The notes: a model not told the origin generated them from the letters alone. DNA of 64,000 nucleotides from Rhizobiaceae bacterium (GCA_905339215.1 CAJPFN010000011.1:1-64000), one strand, 5' to 3'; shown: positions 36,112 through 46,203, counted from the stretch's first letter. Numbers and translations are program-made.

Positions 36112-37062
36112 ATGCCGATCAAGATCCCCGACCATCTTCCCGCCCGCGACGTACTGGTGCGCGAGGGCGTGTCCGTCATGGACGAGCGGACGGCGCTGCG
36201 GCAGGACATCAGGCCGCTGCAGATCGGGCTGCTCAACCTCATGCCCAACAAGGTGCGCACCGAGGCGCAGTTCGCGCGTCTGATCGGCGCCACCCCGCTG
36301 CAGGTCGAGCTGACCCTGGTACGCATCGGCACGCACAAGGCAAAGAACACGTCGGAGGATCATCTCATCACCTTCTACCAGACCTGGGAGGAGGTGGCCG
36401 ACCGCAGGTTCGACGGCTTCATCATCACCGGCGCGCCGATCGAACTGCTGCCCTTCGAGGAGGTGACCTACTGGGAGGAACTGACGCGCATCCTCGACTG
36501 GACGACGTCGAACGTACACTCCTCCTTCTTCATCTGCTGGGGCGCGATGGCGGCCGCCTGGCATTTCCACCGGGTGCCGAAATACACGCTCGAAAAGAAG
36601 GCGTTCGGCGTCTTCCGCCATCGCAACCACGCGCCGGCCTCGCCCTATCTCGCCGGCTTCTCGGACGATTTCGCCATCCCGGTGTCGCGCTGGACGGAGG
36701 TGCGGGCGGCCGACATCCGTCCGGAGTCGGGCCTGGAACTGCTGATGGAATCGGACGAGACCGGCCCCTGCCTGCTGGCGGAGAAGGCCGGCAACCGGCT
36801 CTACATGTTCAACCACATCGAATACGATTCCACCTCGCTGAAGGAGGAGTACGACCGCGACGTGGCAGCCGGCGTGCCGATCGCCGTCCCGCACGGTTAC
36901 TATCCCGACGACGATCCGTCGCGGCCGCCGCTGAACCGCTGGCGCTCTCATGCGCACCTGCTCTTCGGCAACTGGATCAACCAGGTCTACCAGACGACGC
37001 CCTACGACTTCGCCAGGAGCAGCGCGGGCGCCGGGCCTGTGCTGTCGCGTACCGGAACGTAG
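36112..37062 (+). CDS. metA: Homoserine O-succinyl/acetyltransferase
   Basis: 316 residues from ATG 36112, preceded by GGAG. A TTG five codons upstream overlaps the ribosome site. [20 protein letters not shown] and [20 protein letters not shown] are the typical MetA N-terminus. The nucleophile Cys is in [14 protein letters not shown], and the His/Glu pair is in [12 protein letters not shown]. It activates homoserine for methionine synthesis. SAM-II control upstream agrees. Whether the acyl donor is acetyl- or succinyl-CoA cannot be told with confidence. Confidence 0.95.
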   Translation: MPIKIPDHLPARDVLVREGVSVMDERTALRQDIRPLQIGLLNLMPNKVRTEAQFARLIGATPLQVELTLVRIGTHKAKNTSEDHLITFYQTWEEVADRRFDGFIITGAPIELLPFEEVTYWEELTRILDWTTSNVHSSFFICWGAMAAAWHFHRVPKYTLEKKAFGVFRHRNHAPASPYLAGFSDDFAIPVSRWTEVRAADIRPESGLELLMESDETGPCLLAEKAGNRLYMFNHIEYDSTSLKEEYDRDVAAGVPIAVPHGYYPDDDPSRPPLNRWRSHAHLLFGNWINQVYQTTPYDFARSSAGAGPVLSRTGT

Positions 37063-37094
37063 GCCGCGCGGGTGCCGATCAGGCCCGGTACGCT

Positions 37095-37886
37095 CTATCC
37101 CTCCGTCCCGTCGGACTCCGGGTCCGGTGCGAAGCGATCGTCGCGTTCGCCCTTCGAGCAGTCGAGCGGCTCGCGCGCCGACACGGGCAGCGGCACGACG
37201 GGAACGCCGCTCACCTCGAGGATGAGCTTGCGCCTGATCGCCGTGGCGAATTCGGCGATGCCGTTCACCGGCAGGACGAAGGACCCCGGCCCGCCGGTCA
37301 CGCATTCGGCGTAGTAGCGGTCGAGGTCGCGGAAGGTCCGCGACGGGCTGATCAGGATCGGCAGGCCGTTGACGACGACGCCCCGCGCCACCGCGGCGTC
37401 GCGCGCCAGGTCGACGGGCGCGCCCTTGTTGTTCGGGCCATCGCCGGAGACGTCGACGACGAGCCGGTCGCCGTCGATGCCGTTACCGTCGAACAGCGTG
37501 GCGGCGTGGGCGAGCGCGGCGGAGATCGAGGTGCCGAGCGTCCGCCCAGGCTCGGTCGCGGGGATCGCGGCGGCGAAGGCTGCTGCGCTGTCGGCGCTGT
37601 CGACGATCCGCCAGGCAACGCGGGAAGCCTCGTGGATCGTGTCCGACCACTCGAAATAGGTGAGCGCGATGCGCCCGTGGACGCCCGAGCGGATCGCGGC
37701 GGCGAAGGCGGGATCGCTCAAGGCAGCGATATAGCCGGCCCTTTGTAGCGCGCGTTCGTCCTCGTCCATCGAGCGCGAGACGTCGACGGCGAGGACGAGC
37801 TCGACGTCCACCGGGATTGCTCCGGCGGCCGGCAGTGAGGGATCGCCGAGTGCGCATCCTACGCAGGCAAGGATCGCTTCCAGCAT
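37095..37886 (-). CDS. DUF1194 exported von Willebrand A-domain protein
   Basis: 263 residues from ATG 37886; another ATG 13 codons upstream at 37925 is possible. An N-terminal hydrophobic signal is followed by a VWA domain with MIDAS DVSRSMDEDE and DVSGDGPNNKG. LALTYFEWSD-like and GTSISAALAHA segments match DUF1194. It should be periplasmic and metal-dependent in protein binding. No partner gene is adjacent. Converges with metA. Confidence 0.82.
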   Translation of the reverse strand: MLEAILACVGCALGDPSLPAAGAIPVDVELVLAVDVSRSMDEDERALQRAGYIAALSDPAFAAAIRSGVHGRIALTYFEWSDTIHEASRVAWRIVDSADSAAAFAAAIPATEPGRTLGTSISAALAHAATLFDGNGIDGDRLVVDVSGDGPNNKGAPVDLARDAAVARGVVVNGLPILISPSRTFRDLDRYYAECVTGGPGSFVLPVNGIAEFATAIRRKLILEVSGVPVVPLPVSAREPLDCSKGERDDRFAPDPESDGTEG

Positions 37887-37959
37887 CCGTACGGTTCCCG
37901 TTCCGGAACCGGAGATGCCATGCAATCGCGGCGAAATCTGAGCGGACGGTGTGCCGGCG

Positions 37960-38715
37960 TTATGGACTTGCGATGCCGTGGGCCGAGCGCGTCGCCGCGC
38001 CCTGCGGCGCGAAGACCGGCACGAAGACGCGCCGCGAGGCGCGCTGCGCCACCGGCACGCCCTGGTAGAGCCGTTTCTGCGCCTCGACGACGATCACGCC
38101 CGAGAACATCGGCCAGAAGCGGCGTCCGGTGCTTTCGAGGAATCCGTGCGACTGCAGCAGCCAGCGACGCCGCGAGGGCGGGAAGAGCAAGGCTTCCGAC
38201 CACGCCGCGGGCGTGAAGTTCGTCTCGCGCAGCAGGTCGGTGAGCTGCACGCGGGAGAACGGCCGGCCCTGGCCGAAGGGCGTATGCTCGAAGCGCGCCC
38301 AGATGCCGCGCCGGTTGGGCACCACGATGACGACGCGCCCGGCCGGCGACAGCACCCGCCAGACCTCGTTCAACGTCTCTCGGGGGTTCTCCGCATGCTC
38401 GAGCGAATGGACCAGCAGCATGCGGTCGATGGAGGAATCGAACAGCGGCAGTTCCTCGTCGAAGACCAGCGCCGTTGCGCACGGACCTGCCGGCGGCCAG
38501 GCGACGGCCCCTTGCGTCGCCGGCATGAAGGCGAAGACGCGCTCGGCGTCGGCACCGAAACGCTCCAGCCATGGCAGGGCGTAACCGAGGCCGACCAGCC
38601 GCTCGTTCGGGAGCGCCGCCCAGATCGACGACAGCGCCCGCGTGATCGACCGTTCGGCGAGGCGGCCGAGCAGCGAGGCATAGAAGGCGCGCAGGTCGAC
38701 GATGTCGGAATGCAT
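37960..38715 (-). CDS. Class I SAM-dependent methyltransferase
   Basis: 251 residues from ATG 38715; the upstream extension is not convincing. LFDSSIDRMLLVHSLEHAENPRETL and VLSPAGRVVIVVPNRRGIWAR match the Methyltransf_11 motif II-III region, while the classical glycine motif I is weak (LGYALPWLERFG). It is divergent from gloB, a pairing I recall from other rhizobia. Methyl acceptor unknown. Confidence 0.82.
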   Translation of the reverse strand: MHSDIVDLRAFYASLLGRLAERSITRALSSIWAALPNERLVGLGYALPWLERFGADAERVFAFMPATQGAVAWPPAGPCATALVFDEELPLFDSSIDRMLLVHSLEHAENPRETLNEVWRVLSPAGRVVIVVPNRRGIWARFEHTPFGQGRPFSRVQLTDLLRETNFTPAAWSEALLFPPSRRRWLLQSHGFLESTGRRFWPMFSGVIVVEAQKRLYQGVPVAQRASRRVFVPVFAPQGAATRSAHGIASP

Positions 38716-38871
38716 GGCGGCGGAAAGTAGCGGCGCGCGCCCGTCGATGCAAGGAAGGGCGGCCCGAGGGATGAGGGTCACGAAGGCGCGATCGTCGCGC
38801 GAGCTTCGCTTCCCCGAGGTACAAACGAGCGCGAATCTGGTCTAGGTTCCGGCCTTCCAAGGGAGTACGCC

Positions 38872-39639
38872 ATGACGTTGCAGATCGACCAGTTCATGTG
38901 CCGGAGCGACAATTTCGGCGTCCTCGTCCACGACCCAAAAAGTGGCGAGACGGCGCTGATCGACGCGCCCGAGGAGGCGGCCATCCTCGCTGCGATCGAG
39001 CGGACAGGCTGGAAGCCGACCCATATCCTGACCACCCATCACCACGGCGACCACGTCGAGGCGAATCTCGCGCTCAAGGAACGGTTCGGCTTGACCATCA
39101 TCGGGCCGGCCGCCGAGGCGACGAAGATTCCCGGCATCAACAGGACCGTCTCGGACGGCGACACGTTTTCCTTCGGCGGCGAGACCGTGCATGTCATTGC
39201 GACACCGGGGCACACTGCCGGCCACGTCACCTACCACTTCCCGGCGACCGGCGTCGCCTTTGCCGGCGACACTCTGTTCGCGCTCGGCTGCGGCCGCCTG
39301 TTCGAGGCGAAGCCCCCGGTCATGTACGAATCGCTGAAGAAACTCGCGGCCCTGCCGCTCGGGACGAAGGTCTATTGCGGCCACGAGTACACGCTGGCCA
39401 ACGCGCGCTTCGCGCTCAGCGTCGACCCGACCAACTCGGCGCTGAAGGAGCGCGCCCGGTACGTCGAGGGGAAGCGCGGGCGGGGCGAGCCGACGCTGCC
39501 GACGACGATCGGCGCGGAACTCGCCACCAACCCCTTCCTGCGCTGGCACGACCCGGTGATCCGCCGCAACCTCGGCATGGAGGGGGCGAGCGATGCCGAG
39601 GTGTTCGCCGAGATCCGCAAGCGCAAGGATATCTTCTGA
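38872..39639 (+). CDS. gloB: Hydroxyacylglutathione hydrolase (glyoxalase II)
   Basis: 255 residues. The metallo-beta-lactamase motif THHHGDHVE is near residue 54, with further metal ligands in [15 protein letters not shown] and YCGHEYT, and the C-terminal HAGH domain includes TNPFLRW. It hydrolyses S-lactoylglutathione to lactate and glutathione in methylglyoxal detoxification. The DUF985 cupin gene begins one base after its stop. Confidence 0.95.
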   Translation: MTLQIDQFMCRSDNFGVLVHDPKSGETALIDAPEEAAILAAIERTGWKPTHILTTHHHGDHVEANLALKERFGLTIIGPAAEATKIPGINRTVSDGDTFSFGGETVHVIATPGHTAGHVTYHFPATGVAFAGDTLFALGCGRLFEAKPPVMYESLKKLAALPLGTKVYCGHEYTLANARFALSVDPTNSALKERARYVEGKRGRGEPTLPTTIGAELATNPFLRWHDPVIRRNLGMEGASDAEVFAEIRKRKDIF

Positions 39640-39640
39640 A

Positions 39641-40066
39641 ATGACGGCCGCAGAGATCGTCGCCGCGCTCGGCATGGCGCGCCACCCGGAGGGCGGCTGG
39701 TACGTGGAGACATTCCGCGATCCCGCCGGCGGCCCGCGCGGCCATTCGACGGCGATCTATTTCCTGCTCGAGAGCGGCGACATCTCCGCCTGGCACCGCG
39801 TCGTCGATGCCGTCGAGGTCTGGCACTACCATGCCGGCGCCCCGCTCGCCCTGTCCGTCTGGGCCGAGGGCGCGAGCCTCGAGACGGTACGCCTAGGTCC
39901 CGACATCCTCGCCGGCGAGCGGCCGCAAGGCCTGGTGCCGGCGAACTGGTGGCAGACCGCGCGCAGCCTCGGCGACTGGACGCTGGTCGGCTGCACGGTG
40001 GCGCCGGGCTTCGATTTCGGCAGTTTCGAACTCGCCCCGCCCGGATGGACTCCCGGGCCGGCTTGA
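39641..40066 (+). CDS. Cupin, DUF985 family
   Basis: 141 residues. LGMARHPEGGWYVETFRD, STAIYFLLESGDISAWHRV and WHYHAGAPLAL form the DUF985 cupin signature with metal-binding-type histidines. Function is not established in general. It follows gloB immediately on the same strand, so co-expression in detoxification is possible but speculative. Confidence 0.87.
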   Translation: MTAAEIVAALGMARHPEGGWYVETFRDPAGGPRGHSTAIYFLLESGDISAWHRVVDAVEVWHYHAGAPLALSVWAEGASLETVRLGPDILAGERPQGLVPANWWQTARSLGDWTLVGCTVAPGFDFGSFELAPPGWTPGPA

Positions 40067-40087
40067 GCAGCCCGCTTCGGACAAGTG

Positions 40088-41083
40088 CTATTTCACCGGC
40101 CGGATATCGCCCAGCGGAATGAAGCCGAGGGTGGCCTTGCCGCGTACGATCTTCAGCGGCATCGACGGCTCGTTGCCGAGCAGGGAAAGGCCCATGAAAC
40201 CCTGCCGGATCGGGCCCTGCCTTTCAGGGAAAGCAGTGGCGAGCACGTCGGCGACGGCCATCGGATTGCTCACCGTGACCACCAGGTCGGCGTCGATCAA
40301 TCCGTCCTCGGCAACAGAGACGGGACCGCGGATCGACACGGCGGCTTCGCCGGAAGCGAGATTGAGCGCCGCGATGTCGACGGCCTGGCCGCGCAACGAC
40401 TTCGGCCGGCTGCGCAGCAGCGCAACGCCGTCCTTCACCGTCGCCTCGCCGCTGCCGTCCATCGTCGGCAGGATTCGGCCATCGACGACGCCCGGATCGA
40501 CGGTCAGTCCGACAAAGCTGCCTGCCCAGTCGATATCGGCCCCATTGGGGCGCAGATGCCCGTCGGTTCTGGCGGCAGCGAAAAGCGGTGAGCCGGCCGA
40601 ACCTGAGGCTTCCGAGGTGCCCTTCAGCCCTTCGGCCTCGACCGACACCCTTTCGGGCAACGGCGTGGCAATGCGCACACTGGCGCGCAGCCTGTCCCAA
40701 TCGAGGCGGATCGAACCCAGACCGGGCGCGGAAAGGTGTAGCGGGCCGTCGAGTTCGGCCAACGCTCGGGTCGGCTGGTATACCTGGGCGAGCGAGCGGA
40801 AGCCGCTCGCGGAGGCCTGCAGCTGGCGCGAGCCGTCCTCATAGCCGAGATGGTCGCAGGACACGCCGATGCGGAAGGGGAAGCCACCGACCTGGGGATT
40901 GTCGCATTCGACGCGGACGTCGCCCCGGTTCATCCGGGCGACGGCGGATACCACCTCGGCCTTCACCCGGTCGGCGACGTAGAACCAGCCGGCACTGTAG
41001 CCGCCGAACAGCAGCACGATGAAGACGGTCAGCCAAAGGAACTTGCGGCTGCCCTTCGGGTGTCTGGCTTCGCTTGACGTCAT
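40088..41083 (-). CDS. DUF2125 membrane-anchored protein
   Basis: 331 residues from ATG 41083. One N-terminal membrane helix (about residues 14-32, FLWLTVFIVLLFGGYSAGWFYV) is followed by a periplasmic domain with CDNPQVGGFPFRIGVSCDHLGYED, the DUF2125 signature including a likely Cys pair. The fold resembles lipid-transfer AsmA-like proteins, but no function is known. It is divergent from the ChaC-like gene at 41147. Confidence 0.85.
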   Translation of the reverse strand: MTSSEARHPKGSRKFLWLTVFIVLLFGGYSAGWFYVADRVKAEVVSAVARMNRGDVRVECDNPQVGGFPFRIGVSCDHLGYEDGSRQLQASASGFRSLAQVYQPTRALAELDGPLHLSAPGLGSIRLDWDRLRASVRIATPLPERVSVEAEGLKGTSEASGSAGSPLFAAARTDGHLRPNGADIDWAGSFVGLTVDPGVVDGRILPTMDGSGEATVKDGVALLRSRPKSLRGQAVDIAALNLASGEAAVSIRGPVSVAEDGLIDADLVVTVSNPMAVADVLATAFPERQGPIRQGFMGLSLLGNEPSMPLKIVRGKATLGFIPLGDIRPVK

Positions 41084-41146
41084 GCTGCGGGTCTCGCTAG
41101 GGCAACGGCGGCGCGGCCGGGCCGCGTCGGCTGGATGCGGTGCGAT

Positions 41147-41674
41147 ATGGGCGATTTTTGGGTTTTCGGCTACGGCTCTTTGATGTGGCGCCCGGGTTTT
41201 GCCCATGTCGAGACCCGCCGCGCGCGCCTGCACGGCTATCATCGGGCGCTATGCGTCTATTCCTGGGTCCACCGGGGCACCGAACAGCGCCCTGGCCTGG
41301 TGCTCGGCCTCGACCGGGGCGGTTCCTGCGTCGGCCTCGCCTATCGCGTGCCCGGCGAACTACGCGAGGAGGTGGTGGAGTACCTGCGCGCCCGCGAACT
41401 CGTCACAAGCGTCTACCTGGAGCGGTTCCTGCCGGTCCGCCTCGCCGGCGGGGATCTGGTCGAGGCGCTCTGCTACACGGTCGACAGGACGCACCGGCAG
41501 TATGCCGGCAACCTCCACCCGGCCGAAGCGGCGGCAACCGTCGCCGGCGCGGTGGGCGTCTCGGGTGCGAACGAGGACTACGTCGCCTCAACCATCGCCC
41601 ATCTCGAGGCGCTGGGGATCCGCGACCACTGGCTAGAGGAGGTCGGACGGATCGTCGCGCCCCCGGCGGCTTGA
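41147..41674 (+). CDS. ChaC-like gamma-glutamylcyclotransferase
   Basis: 175 residues from ATG 41147 (an ATG at 41135 is an alternative). WVFGYGSLMWRPGF is the substrate-binding YGSL motif of the cyclotransferase fold, and the catalytic Glu is probably in LVTSVYLERFLP. ChaC enzymes cleave glutathione to 5-oxoproline and Cys-Gly. It lies two genes from gloB, so glutathione metabolism is a local theme. Confidence 0.88.
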   Translation: MGDFWVFGYGSLMWRPGFAHVETRRARLHGYHRALCVYSWVHRGTEQRPGLVLGLDRGGSCVGLAYRVPGELREEVVEYLRARELVTSVYLERFLPVRLAGGDLVEALCYTVDRTHRQYAGNLHPAEAAATVAGAVGVSGANEDYVASTIAHLEALGIRDHWLEEVGRIVAPPAA

Positions 41675-41696
41675 GCGTGGGGAGTGCCTTCGCCGC

Positions 41697-42593
41697 TCAA
41701 GCGCCGCTCGACGTGCGCCGGCACGTGCTCGGCGTGACGCCGACGAACTCCCTAAAAGCGCGGTTGAACTGGCTGGCGCTGCGGAATCCGGTGGCGGTCG
41801 CGATGTCGCTGATCGGCAGCGACGTCCTGACGAGGAGATCCTTCGCCCTGTCGATGCGCCGCTTCATCACGTAGCGGTGCGGCGGTTCGCCGAGCGTAGA
41901 CTTGAAGGCGCGGGCGAAGTGGAAGCGGCTGAGCCTCGCCACTCCGGCAAGATCGTCGAGGCGGATTTCTTCGCCCAACCGGTCCTCGATGTACTCGCGA
42001 ACCAATTTTTCCTGGCCGGCGGAAAGACCGCCGATCCGGCTCTTCACCGATTCGGGCAGTCCCCGCGATTGCAGGCGCTGAAGTTCAATCGCCGCGAGCA
42101 GGCCGAGCGTCTCGGCGTAGAGCCCATCATCGGCGCTGTCGTCGGTGAGCACGTCCTGGAGCTTGATCAGGGTCGAGCGCAGCGCCGTGTCGTCGAAGTA
42201 GATCAGCGGCGCGTGGTCGGCGCTGCTGTAGAGGCGTTCGGTCTCCTCGGCGATTGCCGCGGGATCGAAGTACAGCACGGTGAAGCTGTTGGTGCGGTCG
42301 ACCGGGCTCGCCCATCCGGTGATCGAGCATTGCGGCGGGACGTAGGTCATCTTGTTGCGCAGGTCGCCGCCGGGGACCGGCTTGAGGTCGTCGACGAGCA
42401 TGTTGCCGTCGGCCAGGATCAGATCGTGCAGGGCCAGATAGTGCGCCGATCCGGTAAACGCGAATGCGTAGTCGCTCTGGTGGGAGATGCGCGTGTGTTC
42501 GCAGACGATGCCGGACCACTTCGCGCTCCGGTGCATGTCGGGCCGTCGGTCGGCCTTCTTGAACTTCAGAGACAGCGCTTCGACGTCGTCCAT
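41697..42593 (-). CDS. AraC-family transcriptional regulator
   Basis: 298 residues from ATG 42593, preceded by GGAAGGAT; in-frame upstream codons look non-coding. The N-terminal sensor region is not a recognisable cupin. The C-terminal 100 residues carry the AraC pair of HTH motifs (IRLDDLAGVARLSRFHFARAF, then ISDIATATGFRSASQFNRAF). No divergent target operon is obvious; the 278-bp spacer to plsC is its upstream region. Effector unknown. Confidence 0.88.
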   Translation of the reverse strand: MDDVEALSLKFKKADRRPDMHRSAKWSGIVCEHTRISHQSDYAFAFTGSAHYLALHDLILADGNMLVDDLKPVPGGDLRNKMTYVPPQCSITGWASPVDRTNSFTVLYFDPAAIAEETERLYSSADHAPLIYFDDTALRSTLIKLQDVLTDDSADDGLYAETLGLLAAIELQRLQSRGLPESVKSRIGGLSAGQEKLVREYIEDRLGEEIRLDDLAGVARLSRFHFARAFKSTLGEPPHRYVMKRRIDRAKDLLVRTSLPISDIATATGFRSASQFNRAFREFVGVTPSTCRRTSSGA

Positions 42594-42835
42594 CGATCCT
42601 TCCGGGGCAGGTCGACAAGGGTGCAGCCTTATCCCAGAGTCCTTGCGCCAGACTTGCGGGAATCGAGCAGTGCCGCGCCAATGTCTTTCCACAGTGGCCT
42701 GCAGGTCAATAGTTGCATCCAGAAGAGCCGGCTTCGGCGGCGGCTGCGACAATTCTCGGCGCCGGTCGCGCTGTTAAACGATTACATTGCCGCTACGGCA
42801 GGAACATCCGGCGACGGTCTGCGCGATCGATCCTC

Positions 42836-42869
42836 TTTCCTGGCAGAGCGAATCAGATTTGGCAGGAAA
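42836..42869 (-). terminator. Stem-loop just after plsC
   Basis: TTTCCTG (42836-42842) and CAGGAAA (42863-42869) pair over 7 bp, extendable past one mismatch. The structure begins two bases beyond the plsC stop on the minus strand. No T-run follows, so it is a probable but not canonical end of the ftsE-ftsX-ydcF-plsC transcript. Confidence 0.45.
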
Positions 42870-42871
42870 TG

Positions 42872-43660
42872 CTACCGGGAAACGCCGAGCTCCTTCAGCC
42901 GCTTGCGCGCCGACGGCGGCATGGGCGGCGGATTCGGGCCGGTGGCTGCGTCCACGAGGAAGGTGTCGCAGGCCTTCTCCGTCTCCTCGACCAGCCGGGC
43001 CATGAACTCCTCCTTCGACAACCCGGCGGGGATTGGCGGCAGGAAGGCGGCTTTGATCGTGCCGGGGTGGCGGAGGAATTTGCGGCGCGGCCAGTAGAGG
43101 CCGGCGACATGGGCGACCGGAACGACGGGGACGCCGAGTTCGGTATAGAGCTCGACGATGCCCCACTTGTAGGCCGGCTCGGCGCCGGGCGGCCGGCGTG
43201 TGCCTTCGGGATAGATGATCAGCTGGCGCGCATTTCGCGCCATCTCCGCCTTGGTCGCGGCGACGACGGCCTTCAGCGCCTTCGAACGGCTGCCGCGATC
43301 GACCGGAATCATGCGCATCTTCCAGATGTACCAGCCGAAGAACGGTATCCAGGTCAGCTCGCGCTTGAGGATGTAGAGCGCGTCCGGGATGTAGGGAAGG
43401 AAGGCGATCGCGTCCCAGAACGACTGGTGCTTCGGCGCTAGGATGTACGACCCCTCGGGAAGGTTCTCGACGCCGGTGATTTCCAGGTTCGTGCCGGCGA
43501 TGACCCGGTGCAGCCACAGGCTCGAACGCACCCACACCTTGGGCACCAGCCAGGCGCGCCGGCGCTCGGCAAGGAAGTAGAACGGCGTCCAGAAAAACAT
43601 CTGGCCGACGAGGTTGATGTAGAAGGCGACGTTGAACGCCAGCGAGCGGATGTACAGCAT
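42872..43660 (-). CDS. plsC: 1-acyl-sn-glycerol-3-phosphate acyltransferase
   Basis: 262 residues. The acyltransferase box HQSFWD (HxxxxD type) is near residue 78 and the PEGTR box near 150, with an N-terminal membrane helix. It makes phosphatidic acid at the inner membrane. It is the last gene in the ftsE-ftsX-ydcF-plsC unit, an order I recall from rhizobia. Confidence 0.94.
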   Translation of the reverse strand: MLYIRSLAFNVAFYINLVGQMFFWTPFYFLAERRRAWLVPKVWVRSSLWLHRVIAGTNLEITGVENLPEGSYILAPKHQSFWDAIAFLPYIPDALYILKRELTWIPFFGWYIWKMRMIPVDRGSRSKALKAVVAATKAEMARNARQLIIYPEGTRRPPGAEPAYKWGIVELYTELGVPVVPVAHVAGLYWPRRKFLRHPGTIKAAFLPPIPAGLSKEEFMARLVEETEKACDTFLVDAATGPNPPPMPPSARKRLKELGVSR

Positions 43661-43727
43661 GAAGGTACCGGACGGGTGGGCCGTCCGCTGGTTACACCAT
43701 GGCCGCGCAAAAGCAAAATCGACGGCG

Positions 43728-44438
43728 TCAGCGATCCGCGGCCTTGGCGAAGGATACGGATTCGTCGGCCGTGCCGCGGGGAACCAGGCCGCGGACGAGG
43801 GCCGCGAGGTACTTCGTGTACTCGGTGAACAGGACGCGCAGCGCGTCCGGCTTGGTCATCCAGCCTCCGCCGCCCAGCGGCGTGTTGACCACCGGATAGG
43901 GCACCAGCTCGGCACCGGAGAGGAAGCGGCGCATCTCGAGCAGGCTGCGCGGCATGTGGTAGTTGTTGGTCACCACGATGATGCGGTCGAAATCGTGGTT
44001 GGCCGCCCACTTCGCGCCTTCCTCGGCATTGCCGATCGTATCGAGCGCGGCGTGGTCGATGTCGACGCAGCAGGCGAACAGTTCCTTCCCGGCGCCGGCA
44101 GCGGCGCGGATGTCCTCGTCGCGCGCCGCCGGATTGACGCCGCTGATCAGGAGCCGCCGTCCCTTGCCCGATTCAAGCAGGTCGAAGGCCGCGCCGAGAC
44201 GCGACTGCCCTCCGGTCAGGACGATGATGGCGTCCGCGCGCTCCGGATCGGCGGGCGTCGCCAAGCCGCCGACATGGCTGGCGAACCAGGCGAAACCGCC
44301 GGAAAAGAGGGCGAGGGCGACGAGGGTCGTGACGAAGGCAGCGCCGACGGCAGAACGCCGACGCCCGGACGCGGTCTTCCCCGCGCATTCCCCACCTTCG
44401 CCGGTCGGGCCGACTATCTGGTCCTGCCCCGTCATCAC
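43728..44438 (-). CDS. YdcF/DUF218 family envelope protein
   Basis: 236 residues. One membrane helix near residues 31-53 (VGAAFVTTLVALALFSGGFAWF), then the DUF218 domain with DAIIVLTGGQSRLG, SGVNPAARDED and VVTNNYHMPRSLLEMRR. Family members (SanA, ElyC) work in envelope or undecaprenyl-linked metabolism. It lies between ftsX and plsC on the same strand, in keeping with a cell-envelope role. Confidence 0.87.
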   Translation of the reverse strand: MMTGQDQIVGPTGEGGECAGKTASGRRRSAVGAAFVTTLVALALFSGGFAWFASHVGGLATPADPERADAIIVLTGGQSRLGAAFDLLESGKGRRLLISGVNPAARDEDIRAAAGAGKELFACCVDIDHAALDTIGNAEEGAKWAANHDFDRIIVVTNNYHMPRSLLEMRRFLSGAELVPYPVVNTPLGGGGWMTKPDALRVLFTEYTKYLAALVRGLVPRGTADESVSFAKAADR

Positions 44439-44564
44439 CCTATCGTACCGCGCCTACAGGCCGAGGGAACTGGGGAAATCGCCGCAGCCGGAACTTGTCG
44501 TTACAGCCATTCGCCATCCGTGATTGCCCCGTGCAACGCGCCGACCGATGGCTGTCCGCATATC

Positions 44565-45551
44565 CTAGTGCTCGACCGGCCGCTGTTCGATGTTGGCCAG
44601 GTACTTCAGCACCGTGATATGGGATGTCGCGGCGGTCAGCGCCGCGACGGCGAGGACGACGAGCGCGACGCCTGCGTAGCCCGCCGGGCCGATGGCGAAG
44701 TTGCCGAACAGCGCCGTTGCCTGGTCTGCCTCGGGGGTCGCCATGTTGGAGGAGGACCACCAGGCAAAGCCGGCGAAGACGAGGACGGCGGCGAACCCTC
44801 CGGCGGCGGCGCCCTTCACGGCAGTGACGAGGAAGTGCCGGCGGAACTCGGCGGCGATGAACCGCGCGTCGGCGCCGACGAAGTTCAGTACCTCGATGAT
44901 ATGGCCGTTGCCGGCAATCGCGCCGCGCGTGGCGAAAACGACGGATAGCACCGTCGCCGCCAGCATGAGGGCGAGCACGGCGGCGCCGATCGACACGGTG
45001 GTGCGCGCCATCGCCACGAGCCGGTCGACCCAGGTGCGATGGTCGTCGACCGAAGCGCTCGGCAGTTCGGCCGTGAGCATCGCCCGCATGGCGGCGAAGT
45101 CGGGAGGATTGTCCTGGTCGATCGTGACGATCACCAAGCGCGGAACCGGAAGTTCGTCGAGGTCGAGGCCGCTGCCGAGCCACGGTTCCAGCAAACGCGC
45201 CGTTGCAGCGCGGTCGACGATGCGTGCCGCCTTGACGCCGGCGAAGCCGGACGCAAGGCGCACGGCGGTTTCCAGCGCGGCGTCCATGTCCAGACCGTCG
45301 GCCGGCTTGATCTGGATCGTGGCCTCGCGCGCGATCTGGGTCTGCCAGGTATACGCCGCCTCGCGCACAAGCGTGACGGCGCCGAGCGTCAGGCAGGACA
45401 GGAAGGTCATGATGGCGATCACCAACACCAGGGCGCTGCCCGCCACGCTTCGCTCCGGAACGATCGACGTGGTCCGGCGCGGCGGCGGCGAGACCGCTTC
45501 GAGGCTCGGGGCGACTGCGGCGTCGACGGCCGTTCCCGCTCGCTCAGTCAT
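44565..45551 (-). CDS. ftsX: Cell division protein FtsX
   Basis: 328 residues with four membrane helices: one after a proline-rich cytoplasmic tail (near 38-60) and three in the C-terminal third. The periplasmic domain between helices 1 and 2 is about 120 residues. It overlaps ftsE by eight bases. FtsEX links ATP hydrolysis to peptidoglycan hydrolase activation at the septum. Confidence 0.92.
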   Translation of the reverse strand: MTERAGTAVDAAVAPSLEAVSPPPRRTTSIVPERSVAGSALVLVIAIMTFLSCLTLGAVTLVREAAYTWQTQIAREATIQIKPADGLDMDAALETAVRLASGFAGVKAARIVDRAATARLLEPWLGSGLDLDELPVPRLVIVTIDQDNPPDFAAMRAMLTAELPSASVDDHRTWVDRLVAMARTTVSIGAAVLALMLAATVLSVVFATRGAIAGNGHIIEVLNFVGADARFIAAEFRRHFLVTAVKGAAAGGFAAVLVFAGFAWWSSSNMATPEADQATALFGNFAIGPAGYAGVALVVLAVAALTAATSHITVLKYLANIEQRPVEH

Positions 45552-46203
45552 GGATCTCGAGCCTCCCGCCCGACAGGATCATCCGCCGGGCGTCGACCTG
45601 TTCCATGAGGCTGAGGTCGTGCGTGGCGATGACGACGGCAGTGCCGAGCCGGTTCAACTCGAGAAAGAGCCGCAGCAACCGGCGCGCGAGCGGCGGATCG
45701 ACGTTGCCGGTCGGTTCGTCGGCCAGGAGGATCTCCGGCTGCTCGATGAGGGCGCGGGCGATTGCGGCGCGCTGCTTCTCGCCGCCCGAAAGCACCGGCG
45801 GAAGCGCGTTCATGCGGTCGCCGAGGCCGACCCACTTCAAGAGTTCGTGGACATCCCCGCGGTAGCTCGCCTCGTCGCGCCCGCGCACGCGCAGCGGCAG
45901 CGCGACGTTCTCGTAGGTCGTCATGTGGTCGAGCAGGCGGAAATCCTGGAAGACGACGCCCATGCGCCGCCGGAGCAGCGGCAGTTCCTTGCGCGAGACC
46001 CGCGCCCGGTCCTTGCCGAAGACGGTGATCAGCCCGCGCGTCGGCTTGAGCGACAGGAAGAGCAGCCTGAGCAGCGTCGTCTTGCCGGCGCCGGACGGTC
46101 CGCTGAGGAACTGGAACGAGCCCTGCGGCACCTGGAACGAGATGTCGCGGAGAATTTCCGGTCCCATCCCGTATCTCAAGCCGACATTCTCGAAGCGGAT
46201 CAC
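45544..46203 (-). CDS. ftsE: Cell division ATP-binding protein FtsE
   Basis: 219 residues. Walker A GPSGAGKTTLLRLL near residue 37, Q-loop VVFQDFRLLDHMTTYENVALPLRV, signature LSGGEKQRAAIARALI and Walker B ILLADEPTGNVD. The short length and MTTYENVALPL segment are typical for FtsE. It is first in its operon; two CtrA-like boxes lie 100-190 bp upstream. Confidence 0.95.
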   Translation of the reverse strand: MIRFENVGLRYGMGPEILRDISFQVPQGSFQFLSGPSGAGKTTLLRLLFLSLKPTRGLITVFGKDRARVSRKELPLLRRRMGVVFQDFRLLDHMTTYENVALPLRVRGRDEASYRGDVHELLKWVGLGDRMNALPPVLSGGEKQRAAIARALIEQPEILLADEPTGNVDPPLARRLLRLFLELNRLGTAVVIATHDLSLMEQVDARRMILSGGRLEIHD